A DNA stretch of 24,852 nt. Origin: CAYYSY01 sp964474355. Its GTDB lineage: Bacteria > Myxococcota_A > UBA9160 > UBA4427. The stretch spans positions 1-24,852 of the forward strand of contig CAYYSY010000433.1 in assembly GCA_964474355.1 (NCBI GenBank). The letters are read 5' to 3'. The notes beneath the pieces were generated by a model that was not told the origin of the DNA, ran no database searches, and saw nothing but the letters and a program-made list of their open reading frames with translations. Of the stretch, positions 7,546 through 15,525 are shown in pieces. The first letter of the stretch is position 1. Each line of letters begins with the position of its first letter. The position numbers were made by a program, and so were the translations under genes.

Positions 7546-8589
7546 ATGAAAGCCGAGCCCTTCGGCACGACCCGCGACGGGCACCCGGTCGCGCGCCATC
7601 GGCTTCGCAGCGCGCGTGGCACCGAAGCGGTCTTCATCGACTACGGCGCGACCTTGACCGAGCTGCACGTCGACGGCGTCGACGTCGTGCTCGGCTTCGA
7701 CGACCTCGCGGGCTACGAGGCGGAGCGCACGTGGTTCGGCTGTGTCGTCGGGCGTGTCGCGAATCGCATCGCCGGCGCGAGCTTCGAGGTCGATGGCCAG
7801 CGCTTCGAGGTCGAGGCGAATCAGGACGGGCATCATCTGCACGGCGGATCGCAGGGGCTATCGACGCGCGTGTGGTCGGCGTCGCCGGCCGCGGGTGGCG
7901 ACGAGTCGGCCATCCGCTTCAGCTGCGTGAGCGAAGATGGCGAGGGCGGCTACCCCGGGCGCGCCGAGGTCGAGGTCACGTACCACCTGACCGACGACGA
8001 CCGGCTGCGCATCGAGTACGCGGCCAGCGTCGATCGCCCGACGCCGGTGAATCTCACCCACCACGCCTACTTCAACCTCGCGGGCTCCGGTGACGTGCTC
8101 GGGCACGAGCTCGAGATCGCGGCGTCGCACATCGTCGAGGTCGACGCCGAGCTGATTCCGACGGGGCGCCTGCCGGAGGTCGCGGGCACGCCGTACGAGT
8201 TCCGCGAGGCGAAGCCCGTCGGTGGTGACCTCGAGCGTCTCGAAGGCGGCGGCTATGACGTGAGCTTCGTGCTCGAGGGCTTCGACGAGATCGGGGTCGC
8301 GGGCTCCGACATGCCGATGCCGCTCCGCCATGCAGCGACGCTCGTGGATCCGGCCAGCGGCCGGTGCATGCGCGTCGCGACGACCGAGCCCTGCATGCAG
8401 CTCTACACGGGGCAGTACCTCGACGGGCGCGGCGGTAAGCGCGGCGCCGCCTATCCCGGCTTTTCGGGCCTCTGCCTCGAGGCGCAGCACCCTCCCGACG
8501 CACTCCACCAGCCGGGCTTTCCCTCGATCGTGTGCAGGCCGGGTGCCCCCTACCGGCAGATCACCGAGTACGCCTTCGAGACTCGCTGA
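7546..8589 (+). CDS. galM: Aldose 1-epimerase (galactose mutarotase)
   Basis: Interconverts alpha and beta anomers of hexoses such as galactose and glucose in the cytoplasm. The 347-residue length is normal for GalM. Motifs: WFGCVVGRVANRIAGASF (about 63-80), HHLHGGSQGL with the substrate-binding His (about 97-104), NLTHHAYFNLAGSG with the catalytic acid His173, and GLCLEAQHPPDALHQPGF with the catalytic base Glu312. The ATG at 7546 follows GGAGGG (7534-7539) at a good distance. It lies 25 bp downstream of the bisphosphate nucleotidase gene. No other sugar-utilisation gene is nearby, so the sugar it serves cannot be inferred from context. Confidence 0.96.
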   Translation: MKAEPFGTTRDGHPVARHRLRSARGTEAVFIDYGATLTELHVDGVDVVLGFDDLAGYEAERTWFGCVVGRVANRIAGASFEVDGQRFEVEANQDGHHLHGGSQGLSTRVWSASPAAGGDESAIRFSCVSEDGEGGYPGRAEVEVTYHLTDDDRLRIEYAASVDRPTPVNLTHHAYFNLAGSGDVLGHELEIAASHIVEVDAELIPTGRLPEVAGTPYEFREAKPVGGDLERLEGGGYDVSFVLEGFDEIGVAGSDMPMPLRHAATLVDPASGRCMRVATTEPCMQLYTGQYLDGRGGKRGAAYPGFSGLCLEAQHPPDALHQPGFPSIVCRPGAPYRQITEYAFETR

Positions 8590-8732
8590 GCGCCGTCTGC
8601 CTGGCTCGCCATCGGGCAGAAGGGGCGAGTGACGGGCCGCGGCAACGATGGCTTCGCGACCTTCCGCGGTCTCACCGCGGAGAGCGACGAGGTGGACGTG
8701 TCGATGGGCGTGGGCACGCCGGAGAACCGCCG

Positions 8733-8759
8733 ACGGCGAGATCGTCGTGATCTTGCCGT
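8733..8759. terminator. Hairpin between convergent galM and carboxylase genes
   Basis: ACGGCGAGATC (8733-8743) pairs with GATCTTGCCGT (8749-8759) as an 11-bp stem with one G-T pair and a 5-base loop. It lies between the ends of two convergent genes (8589 and 8769), where a bidirectional terminator is expected. No T-run follows on either strand, so it may act weakly or only as an RNA-end stabiliser. The rest of 8590-8768 shows nothing else supported. Confidence 0.5.
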
Positions 8760-8768
8760 GAGCGGCGT

Positions 8769-11513
8769 TCAGCTCAGAAGAGACAGTGTCGTCGCGCGCT
8801 GGCGCTCCGCGATGTCCTCGGGCGACTCGTCGACCACGACCTCGTCGGGCTGGATCTTGAAGATGGTCTGTCCGCCCTTCACGACCGTGCCGTCGCTGTC
8901 GGGCAGAAGGTTCTCGACCACCGTGCCCGCGAAGGGCGCGACGATCTTGTTGAACATCTTCATCACCTCGATCACGAAGAGCGGCTGCCCCTCGTCGAAG
9001 TGCGTGCCGACATCGGCGAGCATCGGCAGATCCGGCGCCTCGCGCGCGTAGAACGTGCCGCCCATGGGCGTGACGATCTCGTCCGAGCTGGCCTTCGGCG
9101 GCGGGTTCAGCCCCTTGATGAGATCGCCCATGATCGCTTCGTCGAGATACTGCTCCGGGAAGACCGGCTCGAGCTTCTCGTCCATCGTGATGTCGAGGAA
9201 GCCCGAGCGGATACCGATGCGCGGGATGACGAGCAGCAAGTCGAGACCGAGCTGGAAGCCGCGATGGGCCGCCTGGCACTCTGCCCAGAGCTCTGCGTCG
9301 CCGCCCGCGATCGCCTCGGCGCCCGCGCCGTCGAAGAGCTTCTGCAGCTCGGCCCAGTCACTCACGCCGGTGCGCTTCTCGACCTCGGCGTAGAAGCCGA
9401 GCGCCTGATCGATCGCGGCCTCGTCATCCTTCCAGATCATCTCGCTGGCCGGCTTGCCGGGCGCTTCCTCCATGTGGAGGTAGTGGTAGAGCGCGGCGAG
9501 GAAGCCCACAGGGTTCTCGGCGAACTCGACCTTGTCGCCCTCGCGCGTCCACAGGTGGTCGTCGTGCAGGCCGATGAAGCCGGCGAGCGCGTGCGGGTCG
9601 GCGAGCAGGCGACCGAGGGGACGAAGCAGCAGCGTCTCCTTGCCTGCGTAGACCGCCTTCGCGGCGCGATCGGGCATGCGCGCGAGCGACTCCTGGGCTG
9701 CGAGGCCCAGATCGACGTCCTTCGCGATCTCCTGCAGCGAGCCCACCGCGGCGAGGTACGAAGACAGGAATCGCGTGTTGGGCTTCATCATCGGCTCGAG
9801 GCCGAGCGTCCAGTTGATCAGCCCATACTGCATCTGGCAGCTGGTCCGCACGTCGTCGCCGCGGATCTCCATGTAGCGGAGGATCTCGGAGAGGCGCTCG
9901 AGGTTGTCTGCCCGGTGCTCGCCGTCGGCGAGGATCAGCGCGATGTTGCTGTCGTAGGCGCCGGCGAGGTTGTAGTAGACGAAGCTGCCGGTATCGGGGT
10001 TCGGGATGCTGATGCCCTGGTCGTCGCGAATCTCGAAGTCGAGCGGCTGCGACCACTGGCGGATCATGCCGCCGGCGTGGGGCTGAAGCGCCGCGTTCAT
10101 CGCGTTGACACGGATCTCGGCGCCCGAGACGGCGCGCGCGACGCGCTCGGGTCGCGGCAGGTGCGGGCCGTGCAGTGCGAGGAGGACCATGGCCTCGATC
10201 AGCCGGTCGACATAGAAGAAGTCGTTCGCGTCGTCGGGGTTCGTGAACTTCAGGCGGTAGGCGAGCTCGGTCACGCCGTGCTCGACCTGGATGCGCGTGT
10301 TCATCTCCATGAAGAAGTGATCGAAGCCTTCGACGATGCACTCGAAGGTCGAGACGCTGTCGAGGCCGACGCCCTGGCCGAAGCGCTCGGAGTCGTCCTC
10401 CATGTTCTGGAGCGTGACCTTGTCCTTCGTGAGCGTCTCGGCCGCCACGCCCTCATAGCGGGGGATCGCCTCGTCGAGCAGCTCCTGGGTCAGCGAGAAC
10501 TCGAGCTGCTTCTGCTCGTACATCTGGATCGAGCAGTCGCGGCCGCCGAGCGACATCGCCCAGTCGCCGTTGCCGATCACCTGGATCTCGTTGTGGCGCG
10601 TCGTCTCGAGGTTGAGCTCGATCAGGAAGTTCCGATTCGAGCCGGGCTGCGTGACCTTCTGCTCGGCGAGGATCTCGAATACCGCGTTCGCCGTGTCGTC
10701 GACCTTCGACACGACGCGCTGGCCCTTGCCGCCACCGCCGCCGATCGCCTTGTAGCGGATGCGCTTGTCGGGGTACTGCGCCCAGATCTTCTCGCTCTCG
10801 CGCTCGGCGGCGCGCTGCAGCTCCTCGATCGTGACCAGCTCGGCGGTATTCGCGTAGCCGACCTGGAGCAGCGCCTCGGCGTTCTCGGCGTCGTCGAGCG
10901 CCCCGTCCCACGACCAGTCGAGGTGCTTCGACTTGGCGAGCTTCTCGAGCTTCTTGCGGTCACCGTGTGCCTCGAGCAGGGCGAGGGACGAGATGTTGTC
11001 GACGCCGGGAATGACTGCGTTGCCGAGCCCGCGGGCGAGCTTCTTCGCCTCGTCCTTGGCGCCGGCCTTCCTGATCACGCCGCTCGAGGGGCCGATGAAG
11101 GCGAGCCCCGCGGCCTCGATCGCCTCGATGAACTCGAAGTCCTCGGCCATGAAGCCGTAGCCCGCGAAGAGGTGCGTGTAGCCGCCCTGCTTCGCGATGT
11201 CGATGATCTCGCCGATGCGCTCGAGCTTCTCCTCCTGGCCGACACCCATGTAGTCGTGCACGCGATGGACGTTCGCCGGGAACTTGAGCCCGCGCAGCTC
11301 GGGAGCGAGGCAGCGGGGATAGACGATCGAGTCCTTCTCGCTGAGCAGCATGCCCCACTCGCGCATGCCGCACTCTTCGAAGACGTCGAACGCCTCCTTG
11401 CGAACCGGGCCACGGCAGACGACGAGGCACTTCACGTCCTGGAGCGTGAACGAGCGCACCCAGTCCGAGTCGGCTTCGTGGAACGTGCATTCCGAAAGAT
11501 CGCTCTGTCGCAT
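8769..11513 (-). CDS. Acyl-CoA carboxylase, fused biotin carboxylase / biotin carrier protein
   Basis: Predicted alpha subunit that carboxylates biotin using ATP and bicarbonate and carries it to the neighbouring carboxyltransferase. In the 914 residues: a divergent biotin-carboxylase N-domain (about 25-170, with FIGPSSGVIRKAGAKDEAKK), an ATP-grasp domain with YKAIGGGGGKGQRVV (254-268), MNTRIQVEHGVTELAYRLKF (404-423, where family members usually have QVEHPVTE), a C-domain to about 580, a roughly 220-residue linker of no recognised motif, and a C-terminal biotinyl domain (about 810-890) with PMGGTFYA and the biotin site EVMKMFNKI at Lys852. Bacterial carriers usually have AMKM; VMKM is the form seen in eukaryotic acetyl-CoA carboxylases. 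The start lies 3 bp after the carboxyltransferase stop, so translation is probably coupled. The substrate is not readable; propionyl-, acetyl- or longer acyl-CoA are possible. Confidence 0.9.
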   Translation of the reverse strand: MRQSDLSECTFHEADSDWVRSFTLQDVKCLVVCRGPVRKEAFDVFEECGMREWGMLLSEKDSIVYPRCLAPELRGLKFPANVHRVHDYMGVGQEEKLERIGEIIDIAKQGGYTHLFAGYGFMAEDFEFIEAIEAAGLAFIGPSSGVIRKAGAKDEAKKLARGLGNAVIPGVDNISSLALLEAHGDRKKLEKLAKSKHLDWSWDGALDDAENAEALLQVGYANTAELVTIEELQRAAERESEKIWAQYPDKRIRYKAIGGGGGKGQRVVSKVDDTANAVFEILAEQKVTQPGSNRNFLIELNLETTRHNEIQVIGNGDWAMSLGGRDCSIQMYEQKQLEFSLTQELLDEAIPRYEGVAAETLTKDKVTLQNMEDDSERFGQGVGLDSVSTFECIVEGFDHFFMEMNTRIQVEHGVTELAYRLKFTNPDDANDFFYVDRLIEAMVLLALHGPHLPRPERVARAVSGAEIRVNAMNAALQPHAGGMIRQWSQPLDFEIRDDQGISIPNPDTGSFVYYNLAGAYDSNIALILADGEHRADNLERLSEILRYMEIRGDDVRTSCQMQYGLINWTLGLEPMMKPNTRFLSSYLAAVGSLQEIAKDVDLGLAAQESLARMPDRAAKAVYAGKETLLLRPLGRLLADPHALAGFIGLHDDHLWTREGDKVEFAENPVGFLAALYHYLHMEEAPGKPASEMIWKDDEAAIDQALGFYAEVEKRTGVSDWAELQKLFDGAGAEAIAGGDAELWAECQAAHRGFQLGLDLLLVIPRIGIRSGFLDITMDEKLEPVFPEQYLDEAIMGDLIKGLNPPPKASSDEIVTPMGGTFYAREAPDLPMLADVGTHFDEGQPLFVIEVMKMFNKIVAPFAGTVVENLLPDSDGTVVKGGQTIFKIQPDEVVVDESPEDIAERQRATTLSLLS

Positions 11514-11516
11514 GGT

Positions 11517-13205
11517 CTACTCGTGCTCTCGCTGCGGGCCGCTCATGGCCTCGGGGGTGTAGTGGCGCATCAGGAAGGCGAGGTTTCGCGCAAGGATGCG
11601 GCGGCTCTCGCCCGGCATGACGATGCGGTGCACCGAGCCGAGGCTGAGCGCCTCCTTCGGGTTCATCAGCTCGTCTTCGTAGCGGGTCGTCAACGCCGCC
11701 AGGGTTGCATCGCGTGCCGCGGCGGCCTCCGCCGGGTCGGCCCCATCGGCGATCGCCTTGTCATGGGCTTTGGCCGCGCCGCGCACCTCGTCCTTGTAGA
11801 CGAAGTCGCGGCCGCCGCCGGGGCCCATCACCGCGATGCGCGCCATGGGCATGGCGAAGACGCGGTCAGCACCGGTGAAGTACGAGTTGTAGCTCGCGTA
11901 GGCACCGCCGAACGCATTGCGGATGATCATCGTCATGCGCGGCGTGCGGACGTCGATGATCGAGTCGAGCAGCTTGCGGCCCGCCTGGATGATGCCCTTC
12001 GTCTCCTGCTCCGTGCCAGGCAGGAACCCCGTCGTGTCCTCGATGAAGACCATCGGGATGTTGTAGAGGTTGCAGAAGCGGATGAAGCGCGTGCCCTTCA
12101 GCGCCGCCGCGATGTCGATCTGCCCCGACGCCACCGCCGAGTTGTTGGCGATGAAGCCGACCACGTGCCCACCGAGCCGCCCGAACGCAGTGATGATGTT
12201 GCGGGCGCGCTGGGGCTGCAGCTCGAAGTACTCGCCGTGGTCGCAGACCTGCTGCATGTAGAGCGTGATGTCCATGGGCGCGTTCATGCCGGCGGGGCTC
12301 GTGAAGGTCTTGCGGAAGAGCAGGTCCTCTTCGTCGACGTGGTGATCGGTCGGGTCGGAGGTCTCGTGGAAGGGCGCGCCGGAGTGGTTGTTGTCGGGCA
12401 GGTAGGTGAGCAGGCGCATCGCCTGGCGTAGCGAAGCCAGCTCGTCGGGCGTGGTGAGGTCGCACACGCCCGACTGGCCGTGCACGCCGGGGCCGCCGAG
12501 CTCGTCGGCGGTCACGTCCTCGCCGAGCGCGCTCTTGACGACACCGGGACCCGTGAGCCCGATGAAGGTCTCGTCACATTGGATCATGAACGAGCCCTGG
12601 CGGGGCAGGTACGCGCCGCCGCCGGCGTTGTAGCCGAACATGAGGCTGATCGAAGGCACGACGCCGCTGATCTTGCGGAGCGCAGTGAAGGCCTCGCTGT
12701 AGCCGTCGAGGCCGCCGACGCCGGCGGGCACGAAGGCGCCGGCCGAGTCGTTCATGCCGATCAGCGGGATGCCCTTCTCGCCGGCCATGTAGATCAGCCG
12801 CGCGAGCTTGGCGCCGTTGGTCGCGTCCATCGAGCCTGCGCGCAGAGTGAAGTCGTGCCCGTAGACGGCCACGTCCCGGCCGCCGATGTTCAGGATGCCG
12901 GTCACGATCGAAGCGCCGTCGAGGTTCGGGCCCCAGTTCTGGAAGAGCATCTGGGGCTCTTCCTGGCTCAGCACGTTGAGCCGCTCCCAGACCGTCATCC
13001 GCCCCTTGGCGTGCTGCGTGCGGACGCGGGCGATGCCGCCGCCGACCAGGGGCTTGCGGATCAGCTCCTCGCCCAGCGCCAGGGCCTGGTCGTAGGGGTT
13101 CGCGGGCGCGCCGGCTTCGGGCGTCGGCGCCGCCTCGACGGCCGGCGTCTCCTTCGGCTCTTCGGGGGCCAGGGGGTCGGTGGTCAGGTACTCGGGTTGG
13201 GCCAT
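11517..13205 (-). CDS. Acyl-CoA carboxylase carboxyltransferase subunit (PccB/AccD-like)
   Basis: Predicted beta subunit that moves the carboxyl group from biotin to an acyl-CoA. The 562-residue protein has a Pro/Glu/Ala-rich N-terminal tail (about 1-38), then the two crotonase-fold carboxyltransferase halves. HAKGRMTVWERLNVL matches the start of the first half; GYNAGGGAYLPRQGSF forms the first glycine-rich oxyanion region; TGFLPGTEQETKGIIQAGRK and NAFGGAYASYNS form the second-half acyl-CoA site, followed by ARIAVMGPGGG. Where propionyl-CoA carboxylases have Asp after GGAY, this protein has Ala, so the substrate may differ. I chose the ATG at 13205 because homology begins soon after and the 47 residues upstream are low-complexity with intergenic-like codons. 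The fused carboxylase/carrier gene follows directly on the same strand. Confidence 0.93.
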   Translation of the reverse strand: MAQPEYLTTDPLAPEEPKETPAVEAAPTPEAGAPANPYDQALALGEELIRKPLVGGGIARVRTQHAKGRMTVWERLNVLSQEEPQMLFQNWGPNLDGASIVTGILNIGGRDVAVYGHDFTLRAGSMDATNGAKLARLIYMAGEKGIPLIGMNDSAGAFVPAGVGGLDGYSEAFTALRKISGVVPSISLMFGYNAGGGAYLPRQGSFMIQCDETFIGLTGPGVVKSALGEDVTADELGGPGVHGQSGVCDLTTPDELASLRQAMRLLTYLPDNNHSGAPFHETSDPTDHHVDEEDLLFRKTFTSPAGMNAPMDITLYMQQVCDHGEYFELQPQRARNIITAFGRLGGHVVGFIANNSAVASGQIDIAAALKGTRFIRFCNLYNIPMVFIEDTTGFLPGTEQETKGIIQAGRKLLDSIIDVRTPRMTMIIRNAFGGAYASYNSYFTGADRVFAMPMARIAVMGPGGGRDFVYKDEVRGAAKAHDKAIADGADPAEAAAARDATLAALTTRYEDELMNPKEALSLGSVHRIVMPGESRRILARNLAFLMRHYTPEAMSGPQREHE

Positions 13206-13540
13206 GGCTGGGGTCCGGTCCTCGAGGTGTGCGGCGTCCGGGTGGACCCCGGCGCCGCGCGCATTCGTTGTCTCCGCGCTGGGCGGCTCGGTCGTGTCCT
13301 TGCTCGTCGCCGGGTCGCAGCCTGCCGCGGGTCCAGGCGTTCGCACTGCGAATTCGCCCGGGCCGCGGGCGGGGGCCAGGTGGGCCTCTGCATGGTCGCG
13401 ACTTCTGCCCGCCGATGCATCCGCGGACCGGTGACCGATTCGGCCCGTTCCCCGAGGGGCGGTGCTGGATCTCGTCTACGGTCTGGGTCGATTCGGAGGG
13501 GACGGACGCGCCGGGCCGCGCCCGTCCATCGAGCGCGCGG

Positions 13541-13569
13541 AGTCTATCGGGTTTGTGGGGCCTGATCGA
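13541..13569 (-). promoter_or_regulatory. Candidate carboxylase-operon promoter, TAGACT -10 box
   Basis: On the minus strand TAGACT (13546-13541) is preceded by CCCACAAACCCGA and followed by CCGCGCGCTC. The purL upstream region has CCCACGAAGCGG, TAGACT and GCGCTC in the same order. The hexamer 17 bases upstream (TCGATC, 13569-13564) is a poor -35 match. A start here would give a leader of about 330 nt. Confidence 0.35.
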
Positions 13570-13666
13570 CTCCCCTCGTTCGATTCCCGGGCCCATCTGC
13601 GGGCCTCCTCCGCCGCGCATCCTGGACACACGGAGCCGATCGCGCCAACGTCGGCCGGTCCAGATC

Positions 13667-13672
13667 AGGAGG
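13667..13672 (+). promoter_or_regulatory. Strong ribosome binding site for the phosphotransferase
   Basis: AGGAGG lies 5 bases before ATG at 13678, the best Shine-Dalgarno match in the window. It decides the start over the in-frame ATG at 13462, whose extra 72 residues look like translated intergenic sequence. Confidence 0.8.
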
Positions 13673-13677
13673 TCTCC

Positions 13678-14757
13678 ATGCCCGCACCCGTGGGCCGCGA
13701 CGCGGCGAAGACCAAGGCGCAGCTCGAGGATTGGTTCCGGGCCCGGGAGCCCGAGGCGAAGTCGATCGCGCTCGAGGGCCTGGGCGGTCCCGAGGAGACG
13801 GGCTTCTCGAGCGACACGCTGATGTTCGACCTCGTGGTCGAGCAGAGCGGTGGCGCGACCGAGCGGCGGCCGGTGGTGGTCCGCCTCGAGCCCGCGACGC
13901 CGTTCCCGATCTTTCCCGAGTATGACCTCGGCCTGCAATTCCACATGATGCAGACGCTCGAGTCCGAGGCCGTCCCGGTGCCGCACATGATCGCCATCGA
14001 GCCCGACCGCGGACCCCTCGGCGCCCCCTTCTACGTCATGGAGCGCCTCGACGGGCGCGTGCCCACCGACACGCCGCCGTATCACATGGAGGGCTGGATC
14101 GCGGACCTCGGCGCCGGTGACCGGGCCGCGCTCTGGTTCAGCGCCCTCGACGCGATGGCCGAGGTCCACAAGCTCGACGTCGAGGACGCACGCTTCGACT
14201 TCCTCGCCCGGCCGAAGGCGGGGCAGACGGCGATGCAGGCACAGCTCGCCTACTGGGATCACTACCTCGACTGGGGCATGGAGCGCGCCCGGTACCCGTT
14301 GCTCGAGCGCGCGCTCGCATGGCTCGACGCGAACCAGCCGGCCGACGAGCCGACCGGCATCTGCTGGGGCGACTCGCGCATCTCGAACCAGATGTTCGAC
14401 GGCACTCGCTGCATCGCCGTGATCGACTGGGAGATGGCGTTCCGCGGCAACCCCGAGGCCGACCTCGCCTGGTTCATCAATCTCGACCGCTGCTTCACGG
14501 AGGGGCTCGGCATCGAGCGGCTCGCCGGCATGCCCGACCGCGATACGACCGTCGCGCGCTGGGAAGAGCGCGTGGGGCGCGCCGTCGAGCACTACGACTA
14601 CTACGAATGCTTTGCGCTCTTTCGCTTCTCGGCGATCATGGCTCGTGTCATGCTGCAGCTGAAGCACTACGAGAAGCTGCCCGAGGAGGTGATGGCCGAC
14701 CGCGACAACCTCGCGAGCCTGGTCCTCGAGCGGGTGCTGAACGAGCGCGGCGCCTGA
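13678..14757 (+). CDS. APH-family phosphotransferase (kinase-like)
   Basis: A 359-residue protein of the aminoglycoside phosphotransferase / ACAD10-like kinase superfamily, predicted to phosphorylate a small hydroxyl compound with ATP. The N-lobe has a LVVEQSGG...RPVVVRLEP pattern in which Arg69 takes the place expected for the ATP-binding strand. FYVMERLDGRVP is the hinge. The catalytic loop is CWGDSRISNQMF (229-240), with Asp232 and Asn237, and a Trp where the usual motif has His. The metal site is AVIDWEMAFRGNPEADLAWF (Asp250). The ATG at 13678 follows AGGAGG by 5 bases; an upstream in-frame ATG lacks support. TetR follows 27 bp downstream. Relatives in lipid- and xenobiotic-degrading bacteria often sit beside acyl-CoA genes, but the substrate here is unknown and antibiotic resistance is not implied. 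Confidence 0.88.
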   Translation: MPAPVGRDAAKTKAQLEDWFRAREPEAKSIALEGLGGPEETGFSSDTLMFDLVVEQSGGATERRPVVVRLEPATPFPIFPEYDLGLQFHMMQTLESEAVPVPHMIAIEPDRGPLGAPFYVMERLDGRVPTDTPPYHMEGWIADLGAGDRAALWFSALDAMAEVHKLDVEDARFDFLARPKAGQTAMQAQLAYWDHYLDWGMERARYPLLERALAWLDANQPADEPTGICWGDSRISNQMFDGTRCIAVIDWEMAFRGNPEADLAWFINLDRCFTEGLGIERLAGMPDRDTTVARWEERVGRAVEHYDYYECFALFRFSAIMARVMLQLKHYEKLPEEVMADRDNLASLVLERVLNERGA

Positions 14758-14784
14758 GCGGGCCGGGCGGGAGAGAAGGAAGCG

Positions 14785-15510
14785 ATGTCCGACAGGGAGG
14801 GGACGCCCGAGGCGAGCGATCGCACGGCACCGCCCCGCAAGTACGGACTCGAGGACGAGCTGCCCAAGGACGGCCGCGTCGCCCGAGCCGTGCGCACGCG
14901 GCGCGCCGTCGCCGACGCCATGCTCGCGTTGATCGAGGACGGCGATCTGCGCCCGACCTCGAAGGCCATCGCCGAGCGCGCGGGCGTCAGCGAGCGCACG
15001 ATCTTCCAGCACTTCGCCGACCTCGAAGCGCTCTTTGGCGCCGCTGCCGAGCGCATCGGCGAGCTGATCGGGAGCGAGGCGGTCAAGGTCCCGATCGACG
15101 GTGACTTCGAGACGCGCCTCGCCGGCTTCGTCCACGAGATCGCGTACATGAACGAGGCGATGGCCTTCGTGCGGCGGGCCTCGCGCCTGCACGAGCCCTA
15201 CTCGCCGGTGCTGCAGGATGCGCTCCGCAACATGCGCGTGATCCGCAAGCGGGTCGGCGAGAAGGTCTTCGCGGTGGAGCTCGACGCGATGGGCGACGCC
15301 GCCGCGCGCGAGCGCGCGGTGAACGGCATGGCGCTGCTCTCGTTGTGGAGCAGCTGGGAGAACATGCGCGTGCACCTCGGCCTCGACCGCGCCGAGGCCC
15401 GATCGACGCTCAAGCAGGCGCTGCGCGCGCTGCTCGACCAGCCGCGGCCCGAGCACGAGTCGCCGGAGGACGCGACGGATCCGCGTCTCGGCGACGCCGC
15501 CATCGAGTAG
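14785..15510 (+). CDS. TetR-family transcriptional regulator
   Basis: A 241-residue DNA-binding regulator. The N-terminal helix-turn-helix is clear: RTRRAVADAMLALIEDG (about 37-53), then TSKAIAERAGVSERTIFQHF (58-77), ending in the TetR-typical FQHFADLEALF. The C-terminal part (about 90-215) is an all-helical ligand-binding and dimer domain without a recognisable effector signature; the last 25 residues are Pro/Glu/Asp-rich. The ATG at 14785 follows GAAGGA closely. It is 27 bp downstream of the phosphotransferase, so the two are probably one operon, and it converges with the DUF7064-like gene (15 bp apart). By family habit it would repress neighbouring genes until a small, often hydrophobic, ligand binds; an 18-bp palindrome at 16556-16573 upstream of the DUF7064-like gene is a possible target (inference). 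Confidence 0.94.
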   Translation: MSDREGTPEASDRTAPPRKYGLEDELPKDGRVARAVRTRRAVADAMLALIEDGDLRPTSKAIAERAGVSERTIFQHFADLEALFGAAAERIGELIGSEAVKVPIDGDFETRLAGFVHEIAYMNEAMAFVRRASRLHEPYSPVLQDALRNMRVIRKRVGEKVFAVELDAMGDAAARERAVNGMALLSLWSSWENMRVHLGLDRAEARSTLKQALRALLDQPRPEHESPEDATDPRLGDAAIE

Positions 15511-15525
15511 GGCGAGGTCGCTCGG

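Larger units (their letters stand above)
13206..13677. other. Divergent intergenic region carboxylase / phosphotransferase
   Basis: A 472-bp region between the carboxyltransferase (minus) and the phosphotransferase (plus). No gene is seen: open frames crossing it are in-frame upstream extensions with codon use unlike the flanking genes. It holds inverted repeat GGGGTCC/GGACCCC (13210-13216 and 13244-13250), whose near arm ends 4 bases from the carboxyltransferase start codon and whose loop contains the GAGGA ribosome site; a candidate minus-strand -10 box at 13541-13546; and an excellent AGGAGG ribosome site for the phosphotransferase at 13667-13672. Confidence 0.7.

Noticed and set aside
8629..9051. 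Small plus-strand frame after galM
   Set aside because: More than half overlaps the end of the carboxylase gene, and its free part has no strong G/C third-position bias or homology.
9000..12431. A 1143-codon plus-strand open frame across the carboxylase genes
   Set aside because: Antisense shadow of two well-supported genes; no motif or ribosome site.
13575..13600. tRNA-like T-arm (CGTTCGATTCCCGG)
   Set aside because: The flanking bases do not pair to make a T-stem and no acceptor or anticodon arm is found around it.
12574..15456. A 960-codon minus-strand open frame across the carboxyltransferase, intergenic region, phosphotransferase and TetR
   Set aside because: It crosses three real genes in wrong frames or strand; explained by codon bias.
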